From contig CAXIWQ010000200.1 of assembly GCA_964036275.1 (NCBI GenBank), forward strand, positions 1-64,000: a DNA stretch of 64,000 nucleotides, given 5' to 3'. A program made the translations under genes and the position numbers. The DNA comes from Litoditis marina (Eukaryota > Nematoda > Chromadorea > Rhabditida > Rhabditidae). Below are positions 50,601 to 61,571 of this stretch, one piece after another (the stretch's first letter is position 1; each line of letters begins with the position of its first letter). The notes below the pieces were generated by a model that searched no databases, was not told where the DNA came from, and saw only the letters and a program-made list of their open reading frames with translations.

Positions 50601-53600
50601 AGTTGTCTAAACATGAACGAATTACTGTAGTGAACTGATGATCTGGAACTTTGTCTAACAATACTTTTATTCAGTCTTCTGTATTTGTGGTGATGAGAAG
50701 ATAAAGATGTCGTGAGGTTTCTGCGGTGTTCGGATGCGATACGTCGGTCAGTACACGCACGTGAGGGTGAAATAGAGTTGTCTGAAAATGAACGAATTAC
50801 TGTAGTGAACTGATGCACTGGAACCTTCTCTAACAATATTTTTATTCAGTTTTCTGTATTTGTGGTGTTGAGAATATAAAGATGTCGTGAGGTTTCTGCG
50901 GTGTTCGGATGCGATACGTCGGTCAGTACACGCACGTGAGGGTGAAATAGAGTTGTCTAAACATGAACGAATTACTGTAGTGAACTTATGCTCTGGAACC
51001 TTCTCTAACAATACTTTTATTCAGTTTTCTGTATGTGTGGTGTTGAGAATATAGAGATGTCTTGAGGTTTCTGCGAATTTCGGATGCGATACGTCAATCA
51101 GTACACGCACGTGAGGGTGAAATAGAGTTGTCTAAACATGAACGAATTACTGTAGTGAACTGATGATCTGGAACTTTGTCTAACAATACTTTTTTTCAGT
51201 CTTCTGTATTTGTGGTGATGAGAAGATAAAGATGTCGTGAGGTTTCTGCGGTGTTCGGATGCGATACGTCGGTCAGTACACGCACGTGAGGGTGAAATAG
51301 AGTTGTCTGAAAATGAACGAATTACTGTAGTGAACTGATGCACTGGAACCTTCTCTAACAATATTTTTATTCAGTTTTCTGTATTTGTGGTGTTGAGAAT
51401 ATAAAGATGTCGTGAGGTTTCTGCGGTGTTCGGATGCGATACGTCGGTCAGTACACGCACGTGAGGGTGAAATAGAGTTGTCTAAACATGAACGAATTAC
51501 TGTAGTGAACTTATGCTCTGGAACCTTCTCTAACAATACTTTTATTCAGTTTTCTGTATGTGTGGTGTTGAGAATATAGAGATGTCTTGAGGTTTCTGCG
51601 AATTTCGGATGCGATACGTCAATCAGTACACGCACGTGAGGGTGAAATAGAGTTGTCTAAACATGAACGAATTACTGTAGTGAACTGATGATCTGGAACT
51701 TTGTCTAACAATACTTTTTTTCAGTCTTCTGTATTTGTGGTGATGAGAAGATAAAGATGTCGTGAGGTTTCTGCGGTGTTCGGATGCGATACGTCGGTCA
51801 GTACACGCACGTGAGGGTGAAATAGAGTTGTCTAAACATGAACGAATTACTGTAGTGAACTGATGATCTGGAACTTTGTCTAACAATACTTTTATTCAGT
51901 TTTCTGTATTTGTGGTGATGAGAAGATAAAGATGTCGTGAGGTTTCTGCGGTGTTCGGATGCGATACGTCGGTCAGTACACGCACGTGAGGGTGAAATAG
52001 AGTTGTCTGAAAATGAACGAATTACTGTAGTGAACTGATGCACTGGAACCTTCTCTAACAATATTTTTATTCAGTTTTCTGTATTTGTGGTGTTGAGAAT
52101 ATAAAGATGTCTTGAGCTTTCTGCGGTGTTCGGATGCGATACGTCGGTCAGTACACGCACGTGAGGGTGAAATAGAGTTGTCTAAACATGAACGAATTAC
52201 TGTAGTGAACTGATGATCTGGAACTTTGTCTAACAATACTTTTATTCAGTTTTCTGTATTTGTGGTGATGAGAAGATAAAGATGTCGTGAGGTTTCTGCG
52301 GTGTTCGGATGCGATACGTCGTTCAGTACACGCACGTGAGGGTGAAATAGAGTTGTCTAAACATGAACGAATTACTGTAGTGAACTGATGATCTGGAACT
52401 TTGTCTAACAATACTTTTATTCAGTTTTCTGTATTTGTGGTGATGAGAAGATAAAGATGTCGTGAGGTTTCTGCGGTGTTCGGATGCGATACGTCGGTCA
52501 GTACACGCACGTGAGGGTGAAAGAGAGTTGTCTAAACATGAACGAATTACTGTAGTGAACTTATGCTCTGGAACCTTCTCTAACAATACTTTTATTCAGT
52601 TTTCTGTATGTGTGGTGTTGAGAATATAGAGATGTCTTGAGGTTTCTGCGAATTTCGGATGCGATACGTCAATCAGTACACGCACGTGAGGGTGAAATAG
52701 AGTTGTCTGAAAATGAACGAATTACTGTAGTGAACTGATGCACTGGAACCTTCTCTAACAATATTTTTATTCAGTTTTCTGTATTTGTGGTGTTGAGAAT
52801 ATAAAGATGTCTTGAGGTTTCTGCGGATTTTGGATGCGATACGTCGGTCAGTACACGCACGTGAGGGTGAAATAGAGTTGTCTAAACATGAACGAATTAC
52901 TGTAGTGAACTGATGATCTGGAACTTTGTCTAACAATACTTTTATTCAGTTTTCTGTATTTGTGGTGATGAGAAGATAAAGATGTCGTGAGGTTTCTGCG
53001 GTGTTCGGATGTTCGGATGCGATACGTCGGTCAGTACACGCACGTGAGGGTGAAATAGAGTTGTCTAAACATGAACGAATTACTGTAGTGAACTGATGAT
53101 CTGGAGCCTTGTCTAACAATACTTTTATTCAGTTTTCTGTATGTGTGGTGTTGAGAATATAGAGATGTCTTGAGGTTTCTGCGAATTTCGGATGCGATAC
53201 GTCGGTCAGTACACGCACGTGAGGGTGAAATAGAGTTGTCTGAAAATGAACGAATTACTGTAGTGAACTGATGCACTGGAACCTTCTCTAACAATATTTT
53301 TATTCAGTTTTCTGTATTTGTGGTGTTGAGAATATAAAGATGTCTTGAGGTTTCTGCGGATTTCGGATGCGATACGTCAGTCAGTACACGCACGTGAGGG
53401 TGAAATAGAGTTGTCTAAACATGAACGAATTACTGTAGTGAACTGAGGATCTGGAGCCTTGTCTAACAATACTTTTATTCAGTTTTCTGTATTTGTGGTA
53501 ATGAGAAGATAAAGATGTCGTGAGGTTTCTGCGGATTTCGGATGCGATACGTCGGTCAGTACACGCACATGAGGGTGAAATGGAGTTGTCTAAACATGAA

Positions 53601-53815
53601 CAAATTACTGTAGTGAACTGATGATCTGGAACCTTGTCTAACAATACTTTTATTTAGTTTTCTGTATTTGTGGTAATGAGAAGATAAAGATGTCGTGAGG
53701 TTTCTGCGGATTTCGGATGCGATACGTCGTTCAGTACACGCACGTGAGGGTGAAATAGAGTTGTCTAAACATGAACGAATTACTGTAGTGAACTGATGAT
53801 CTGAAACTTTGTCTA
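26657..53815 (-). repeat. Satellite C array, inverted (long arm, about 27 kb)
   Basis: About 155 copies of the 175-bp monomer in reverse complement. Main subtypes are GATGATCTGGAAC with GATGAGAAGATAAAG, TTATGCTCTGG with GTATGTGTGGTGTTGAG, and GATGCACTGG with CAATATTTTTATTC. The TTATGCTCTGG subtype recurs at 525- or 1050-bp intervals through most of 30.8-52.6 kb, a 3-mer/6-mer higher-order repeat. Longer duplications are layered on top. Most monomers carry CACGTG. No gene is visible. Confidence 0.97.
30966..37529 (-). repeat. Satellite C higher-order repeat domain (6-mer 1050 bp, 3-mer 525 bp)
   Basis: TTATGCTCTGG monomers lie near 31029, 32079, 33129, 33654, 34704, 35054, 35579, 35929, 36454 and 37504. 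Spacings are 1050, 1050, 525, 1050, 350, 525, 350, 525 and 1050 bp, all multiples of 175. The 525- and 350-bp spacings look like internal contractions of the six-monomer unit, as unequal exchange would produce. Confidence 0.85.
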
Positions 53816-54390
53816 AGACAAAAAGTAAACAGGTTGTCCAATTTTTGTCCCGAGGAAATGTTTTCAACATCCTTGAGGACAAAAAGTGGACAGATTGTCC
53901 AGTTTTTGTCCCGAGGTAATGTTTTCAACATCCTTGAGGACAAAAGATGGACAGATTGTCCAGTTGGTTTCCTGAAGACAAAAAGTAAACAGGTTGTCCA
54001 ATTTTTGTCCCGAAGAAATGTTTTCAACATCCTTGGGGACAGAAAGTGGACAGATTGTCCAATTTTTGTCCCAAGGTAATGTTTTCAACATCCTTGAGGA
54101 CAAAAGGTGGACAGATTGTCCAGTTGGTTTCCTGAAGACAAAAAGTGAACAGGTCGTCCAATTTTTGTCCCGAGGAAATGTTTTCAACATCCTTGAGGAC
54201 AAAAAGTGAACAGATTGTCCAATTTTTGTCCCGAGGTAATGTTTTCAACATCCTTGAGGACAAAAGGTGGGCAGATTGTCCAGTCCAGTTGGTTTCCTGA
54301 AGACAAAAAGTAAACAGGTTGTCCAATTTTTGTCCCGAGGAAAGTTTTTCAATATCCTTGAGGACCAAAAGTGGACAGATTGTCCAGTTT

Positions 54391-54630
54391 GGCCGAGTGG
54401 TCAAGTGGTTAGCGTTCGGCTGTCGCTCCACAGACCTGAGTTCGATCCCCGCTCGCCGCGGTATCTGTCTGGCGGACCGCATGAGCTGGTTACAAAGCTC
54501 ACCCATGCCTATCTCCACCCCTCTACGGACAGTCCTTCTACGGTTGATATATGATTTGTGTGTGATTATGTAATTTTCTCAATAAAGCACACGGCTGAAA
54601 TAGTTGCCGTAAAAGATTATTATTATATTG
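54391..54630 (+). mobile_element. tRNA-derived SINE, 240 bp, right-arm copy 1
   Basis: Pol III-type SINE. The head begins GGCCGAGTGGTCAAGTGG; with the preceding TTT this gives the A-box match TGGCCGAGTGG. This copy has B box GTTCGATCC preceded by GA instead of GG (CTGAGTTCG). A 150-bp body includes GCGGT...ACCGC, then AATAAA at 54581-54586 and a terminal stem ACGGC...GCCGT, then ATTATTATTATATTG. Mobilisation would need a partner LINE. The flanks are satellite CCAGTTTG on the left and TTTCCTGAAG on the right, which rejoin into one normal satellite unit. Insertion is therefore inside a 61/38 boundary, with at most a TTG duplication. Confidence 0.9.
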
Positions 54631-55559
54631 TTTCCTGAAGACAAAAAGTAAACAGGTTGTCCAATTTTTGTCCCGAGGAAAGTTTTTCAATATCCTTGAG
54701 GACAAAAGGTGGACAGATTGTCCAATTTTTGTCCCGAGGTAATGTTTTCAACATCCTTGAGGACAAAAGATGGACAGATTGTCCAGTTGGTTTCCTGAAG
54801 ACAAAAAGTAAACATGTTGTCCAATTTTTGTCCCGAAGAAATGTTTTCAACATCCTTGGGGACAGAAAGTGGACAGATTGTCCAATTTTTGTCCCAAGGT
54901 AATGTTTTCAACATCCTTGAGGACAAAAGGTGGACAGATTGTCCAGTTGGTTTCCTGAAGACAAAAAGTAAACAGGTTGTCCAATTTTTGTCCCGAAGAA
55001 ATGTTTTCAACATCCTTGGGGGCAGAAAGTGGACAGATTGTCCAATTTTTGTCCCAAGGTAATGTTTTCAACATCCTTGAGGACAAAAGGTGGACAGATT
55101 GTCCAGTTGGTTTCCTGAAGACAAAAAGTGAACAGGTCGTCCAATTTTTGTCCCGAGGAAATGTTTTCAACATCCTTGAGGACAAAAAGTGAACAGATTG
55201 TTCAATTTTTGTCCCGAGGTAATGTTTTCAACATCCTTGAGGACAAAAGGTGGACAGATTGTCCAGTCCAGTTGGTTTCCTGAAGACAAAAAGTAAACAG
55301 GTTGTCCAATTTTTGTCCCGAGGAAAGTTTTTCAATATCCTTGAGGACAAAAGGTGGACAGATTGTCCAGTTGGTTTCCTGAAGACAAAAAGTGAACAGG
55401 TCGTCCAATTTTTGTCCCGAGGAAATGTTTTCAACATCCTTGAGGACAAAAAGTGAACAGATTGTCCAATTTTTGTCCCGAGGTAATGTTTTCAACATCC
55501 TTTTCGAGGAAAGTTTTTCAATATCCTTGAGGACAAAAAGTGGACAGATTGTCCAGTTT

Positions 55560-55799
55560 GGCCGAGTGGTCAAGTGGTTAGCGTTCGGCTGTCGCTCCAC
55601 AGACCTGGGTTCGATCCCCGCTCGCCGCGGTATCTGTCTGGCGGACCGCATGAGCTGGTTACAAAGCTCACCCATGCCTATCTCCACCCCTCTACGGACA
55701 GTCCTTCTACGGTTGATATATGATTTGTGTGTGATTATGTAATTTTCTCAATAAAGCACACGGCTGAACTAGTTGCCGTAAAAGATTATTATTATATTG
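55560..55799 (+). mobile_element. tRNA-derived SINE, 240 bp, right-arm copy 2
   Basis: Same 240 bp with a perfect B box (GGTTCGATCC). It has CTGAACTAGTTGCC in the 3' stem-loop where copy 1 has CTGAAATAGTTGCC. This difference marks alternate copies and shows the SINEs travel in pairs. Confidence 0.9.
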
Positions 55800-56081
55800 T
55801 TTCCTGAAGACAGGTTGTCCAGTTTTTGTCCCGAGGAAATGTTTTCAACATCCTTGAGGACAAAAGGTGGACAGATTGTCCAGTTGGTTTCCTGAAGACA
55901 AAAATTAAACAAGTTGTCCAATTTTTGTCCCGAGGAAATGTTTTCAACATCCTTGAGGACAAAAAGTGGACAGATTGTCCAGTTTGTTTCTTGAAGACAA
56001 AAAGTAAGGTTGTCCAATTTTTGTCCCGAGGAAATGTTTTCAACATCCTTGAGGACAAAAAGTGGACAGATTGTCCAGTTT

Positions 56082-56321
56082 GGCCGAGTGGTCAAGTGGT
56101 TAGCGTTCGGCTGTCGCTCCACAGACCTGAGTTCGATCCCCGCTCGCCGCGGTATCTGTCTGGCGGACCGCATGAGCTGGTTACAAAGCTCACCCATGCC
56201 TATCTCCACCCCTCTACGGACAGTCCTTCTACGGTTGATATATGATTTGTGTGTGATTATGTAATTTTCTCAATAAAGCACACGGCTGAAATAGTTGCCG
56301 TAAAAGATTATTATTATATTG
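56082..56321 (+). mobile_element. tRNA-derived SINE, 240 bp, right-arm copy 3
   Basis: It shares the CTGAGTTCG B-box variant and CTGAAATAG loop with copy 1, exactly 1691 bp away, and so is its duplicate. Confidence 0.9.
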
Positions 56322-57250
56322 TTTCCTGAAGACAAAAAGTAAACAGGTTGTCCAATTTTTGTCCCGAGGAAAGTTTTTCAATATCCTTGAGGACAAAAGG
56401 TGGACAGATTGTCCAATTTTTGTCCCGAGGTAATGTTTTCAACATCCTTGAGGACAAAAGATGGACAGATTGTCCAGTTGGTTTCCTGAAGACAAAAAGT
56501 AAACATGTTGTCCAATTTTTGTCCCGAAGAAATGTTTTCAACATCCTTGGGGACAGAAAGTGGACAGATTGTCCAATTTTTGTCCCAAGGTAATGTTTTC
56601 AACATCCTTGAGGACAAAAGGTGGACAGATTGTCCAGTTGGTTTCCTGAAGACAAAAAGTAAACAGGTTGTCCAATTTTTGTCCCGAAGAAATGTTTTCA
56701 ACATCCTTGGGGACAGAAAGTGGACAGATTGTCCAATTTTTGTCCCAAGGTAATGTTTTCAACATCCTTGAGGACAAAAGGTGGACAGATTGTCCAGTTG
56801 GTTTCCTGAAGACAAAAAGTGAACAGGTCGTCCAATTTTTGTCCCGAGGAAATGTTTTCAACATCCTTGAGGACAAAAAGTGAACAGATTGTTCAATTTT
56901 TGTCCCGAGGTAATGTTTTCAACATCCTTGAGGACAAAAGGTGGACAGATTGTCCAGTCCAGTTGGTTTCCTGAAGACAAAAAGTAAACAGGTTGTCCAA
57001 TTTTTGTCCCGAGGAAAGTTTTTCAATATCCTTGAGGACAAAAGGTGGACAGATTGTCCAGTTGGTTTCCTGAAGACAAAAAGTGAACAGGTCGTCCAAT
57101 TTTTGTCCCGAGGAAATGTTTTCAACATCCTTGAGGACAAAAAGTGAACAGATTGTCCAATTTTTGTCCCGAGGTAATGTTTTCAACATCCTTTTCGAGG
57201 AAAGTTTTTCAATATCCTTGAGGACAAAAAGTGGACAGATTGTCCAGTTT

Positions 57251-57490
57251 GGCCGAGTGGTCAAGTGGTTAGCGTTCGGCTGTCGCTCCACAGACCTGGG
57301 TTCGATCCCCGCTCGCCGCGGTATCTGTCTGGCGGACCGCATGAGCTGGTTACAAAGCTCACCCATGCCTATCTCCACCCCTCTACGGACAGTCCTTCTA
57401 CGGTTGATATATGATTTGTGTGTGATTATGTAATTTTCTCAATAAAGCACACGGCTGAACTAGTTGCCGTAAAAGATTATTATTATATTG
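57251..57490 (+). mobile_element. tRNA-derived SINE, 240 bp, right-arm copy 4
   Basis: It shares the CTGAACTAG loop and perfect B box with copy 2, exactly 1691 bp away, and with copy 6, 2705 bp to the right. Confidence 0.9.
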
Positions 57491-58626
57491 TTTCCTGAAG
57501 ACAAAAAGTAAACAGGTTGTCCAATTTTTGTCCCGAGGAAATGTTTTCAACATCCTTGAGGACAAAAGGTGGACAGATTGTCCAGTTGGTTTCCTGAAGA
57601 CAAAAATTAAACAAGTTGTCCAATTTTTGTCCCGAGGAAATGTTTTCAACATCCTTGAGGACAAAAAGTGGACAGATTGTCCAGTTTGTTTCTTGAAGAC
57701 AAAAAGTAAGGTTGTCCAACTTTTGTCCCGAGGAAATGTTTTCAACATCCTTGAGGACAAAAGGTGGACAGATTGTCCAGTTGGTTTCCTGAAGACAAAA
57801 ATTAAACAAGTTGTCCAATTTTTGTCCCGAGGAAATGTTTTCAACATCCTTGAGGACAAAAAGTGGACAGATTGTCCAGTTTGTTTCTTGAAGACAAAAA
57901 GTAAACAGGTTGTCCAATTTTTGTCCCGAGGAAATGTTTTCAACATCCTTGAGGACAAAAAGTGGACAGATTGTCCAATTTTTGTCCCGAGGTAATGTTT
58001 TCAACATCCTTGAGGACAAAAGATGGACATATTGTCCAGTTGGTTTCCTGAAGACAAAAAGTAAACAGGTTGTCCAATTTTTGTCCCGAAGAAATGTTTT
58101 CAACATCCTTGGGGACAGAAAGTGGACAGATTGTCCAATTTTTGTCCCAAGGTAATGTTTTCAACATTCTTGAGGACAAAAGGTGGACAGATTGTCCAGT
58201 TGGTTTCCTGAAGACAAAAAGTACACAGGTTGTCCAATTTTTGTCCCGAAGAAATGTTTTCAACATCCTTGGGGACAGAAAGTGGACAGATTGTCCAATT
58301 TTTGTCCCAAGGTAATGTTTTCAACATCCTTGAGGACAAAAGGTGGACATATTGTCCAGTTGGTTTCCTGAAGACAAAAAGTGAACAGGTCAGCCAATTT
58401 TTGTCCCGAGGAAATGTTTTCAACATCCTTGAGGACAAAAAACGAACAGATTGTCCAATTTTTGTCCCGAGGTAATGTTTTCAACATCCTTGAGGACAAA
58501 AGGTGGGCAGATTGTCCAGTCCAGTTGGTTTCCTGAAGACAAAAAGTAAACAGGTTGTCCAATTTTTGTCCCGAGGAAAGTTTTTCAATATCCTTGAGGA
58601 CAAAAAGTGGACAGATTGTCCAGTTT

Positions 58627-58866
58627 GGCCGAGTGGTCAAGTGGTTAGCGTTCGGCTGTCGCTCCACAGACCTGGGTTCGATCCCCGCTCGCCGCGGTAT
58701 CTGTCTGGCGGACCGCATGAGCTGGTTACAAAGCTCACCCATGCCTATCTCCACCCCTCTACGGACAGTCCTTCTACGGTTGATATATGATTTGTGTGTG
58801 ATTATGTAATTTTCTCAATAAAGCACACGGCTGAAATAGTTGCCGTAAAAGATTATTATTATATTG
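58627..58866 (+). mobile_element. tRNA-derived SINE, 240 bp, right-arm copy 5
   Basis: CTGAAATAG loop with a perfect B box (CTGGGTTCG). It is a third haplotype that combines features of copies 1 and 2. It is duplicated as copy 7, 2705 bp away. Confidence 0.9.
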
Positions 58867-59955
58867 TTTCCTGAAGACAAAAAGTAAACAGGTTGTCCAA
58901 TTTTTGTCCCGAGGAAAGTTTTTCAATATCCTTGAGGACAAAAGGTGGACAGAATGTCCAATTTTTGTCCCGAGGTAATGTTTTCAACATCCTTGAGGAC
59001 AAAAGATGGACAGATTGTCCAGTTGGTTTCCTGAAGACAAAAAGTAAACATGTTGTCCAATTTTTGTCCCGAAGAAATGTTTTCAACATCCTTGGGGACA
59101 GAAAGTGGACAGATTGTCCAATTTTTGTCCCAAGGTAATGTTTTCAACATCCTTGAGGACAAAAGGTGGACAGATTGTCCAGTTGGTTTCCTGAAGACAA
59201 AAAGTAAACAGGTTGTCCAATTTTTGTCCCGAAGAAATGTTTTCAACATCCTTGGGGACAGAAAGTGGACAGATTGTCCAATTTTTGTCCCAAGGTAATG
59301 TTTTCAACATCCTTGAGGACAAAAGGTGGACAGATTGTCCAGTTGGTTTCCTGAAGACAAAAAGTGAACAGGTCGTCCAATTTTTGTCCCGAAGAAATGT
59401 TTTCAACATCCTTGGGGACAGAAAGTGGACAGATTGTCCAATTTTTGTCCCAAGGTAATGTTTTCAACATCCTTGAGGACAAAAGGTGGACAGATTGTCC
59501 AGTTGGTTTCCTGAAGACAAAAAGTGAACAGGTCGTCCAATTTTTGTCCCGAGGAAATGTTTTCAACATCCTTGAGGACAAAAAGTGAACAGATTGTTCA
59601 ATTTTTGTCCCGAGGTAATGTTTTCAACATCCTTGAGGACAAAAGGTGGACAGATTGTCCAGTCCAGTTGGTTTCCTGAAGACAAAAAGTAAACAGGTTG
59701 TCCAATTTTTGTCCCGAGGAAAGTTTTTCAATATCCTTGAGGACAAAAGGTGGACAGATTGTCCAGTTGGTTTCCTGAAGACAAAAAGTGAACAGGTCGT
59801 CCAATTTTTGTCCCGAGGAAATGTTTTCAACATCCTTGAGGACAAAAAGTGAACAGATTGTCCAATTTTTGTCCCGAGGTAATGTTTTCAACATCCTTTT
59901 CGAGGAAAGTTTTTCAATATCCTTGAGGACAAAAAGTGGACAGATTGTCCAGTTT

Positions 59956-60195
59956 GGCCGAGTGGTCAAGTGGTTAGCGTTCGGCTGTCGCTCCACAGAC
60001 CTGGGTTCGATCCCCGCTCGCCGCGGTATCTGTCTGGCGGACCGCATGAGCTGGTTACAAAGCTCACCCATGCCTATCTCCACCCCTCTACGGACAGTCC
60101 TTCTACGGTTGATATATGATTTGTGTGTGATTATGTAATTTTCTCAATAAAGCACACGGCTGAACTAGTTGCCGTAAAAGATTATTATTATATTG
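59956..60195 (+). mobile_element. tRNA-derived SINE, 240 bp, right-arm copy 6
   Basis: Duplicate of copy 4 at 2705 bp, with the CTGAACTAG loop and TTTTCGAGGAAAG in the satellite just upstream. Confidence 0.9.
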
Positions 60196-61331
60196 TTTCC
60201 TGAAGACAAAAAGTAAACAGGTTGTCCAATTTTTGTCCCGAGGAAATGTTTTCAACATCCTTGAGGACAGAAGGTGGACAGATTGTCCAGTTGGTTTCCT
60301 GAAGACAAAAATTAAACAAGTTGTCCAATTTTTGTCCCGAGGAAATGTTTTCAACATCCTTGAGGACAAAAAGTGGACAGATTGTCCAGTTTGTTTCTTG
60401 AAGACAAAAAGTAAGGTTGTCCAATTTTTGTCCCGAGGAAATGTTTTCAACATCCTTGAGGACAAAAGGTGGACAGATTGTCCAGTTGGTTTCCTGAAGA
60501 CAAAAATTAAACAAGTTGTCCAATTTTTGTCCCGAGGAAATGTTTTCAACATCCTTGAGGACAAAAAGTGGACAGATTGTCCAGTTTGTTTCTTGAAGAC
60601 AAAAAGTAAACAGGTTGTCCAATTTTTGTCCCGAGGAAATGTTTTCAACATCCTTGAGGACAAAAAGTGGACAGATTGTCCAATTTTTGTCCCGAGGTAA
60701 TGTTTTCAACATCCTTGAGGACAAAAGATGGACATATTGTCCAGTTGGTTTCCTGAAGACAAAAAGTAAACAGGTTGTCCAATTTTTGTCCCGAAGAAAT
60801 GTTTTCAACATCCTTGGGGACAGAAAGTGGACAGATTGTCCAATTTTTGTCCCAAGGTAATGTTTTCAACATTCTTGAGGACAAAAGGTGGACAGATTGT
60901 CCAGTTGGTTTCCTGAAGACAAAAAGTACACAGGTTGTCCAATTTTTGTCCCGAAGAAATGTTTTCAACATCCTTGGGGACAGAAAGTGGACAGATTGTC
61001 CAATTTTTGTCCCAAGGTAATGTTTTCAACATCCTTGAGGACAAAAGGTGGACATATTGTCCAGTTGGTTTCCTGAAGACAAAAAGTGAACAGGTCAGCC
61101 AATTTTTGTCCCGAGGAAATGTTTTCAACATCCTTGAGGACAAAAAACGAACAGATTGTCCAATTTTTGTCCCGAGGTAATGTTTTCAACATCCTTGAGG
61201 ACAAAAGGTGGGCAGATTGTCCAGTCCAGTTGGTTTCCTGAAGACAAAAAGTAAACAGGTTGTCCAATTTTTGTCCCGAGGAAAGTTTTTCAATATCCTT
61301 GAGGACAAAAAGTGGACAGATTGTCCAGTTT

Positions 61332-61571
61332 GGCCGAGTGGTCAAGTGGTTAGCGTTCGGCTGTCGCTCCACAGACCTGGGTTCGATCCCCGCTCGCCGC
61401 GGTATCTGTCTGGCGGACCGCATGAGCTGGTTACAAAGCTCACCCATGCCTATCTCCACCCCTCTACGGACAGTCCTTCTACGGTTGATATATGATTTGT
61501 GTGTGATTATGTAATTTTCTCAATAAAGCACACGGCTGAAATAGTTGCCGTAAAAGATTATTATTATATTG
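61332..61571 (+). mobile_element. tRNA-derived SINE, 240 bp, right-arm copy 7
   Basis: Duplicate of copy 5 at 2705 bp. It is the last SINE before the window edge; from 61572 to 64000 only satellite B modules are seen. Confidence 0.9.

Noticed and set aside
25382..53644. Ladder of about 150 nearly identical 87-codon frames as a gene family
   Set aside because: They recur every 175 bp, overlap one another in shifting frames and span one and a half monomers. They are a by-product of the satellite.
26657..53815. CENP-B box in satellite C or A
   Set aside because: TTTCGGATGCGATACG and ATTTCGGGACTG resemble the start of the box, but the required A and CGGG positions do not fit.
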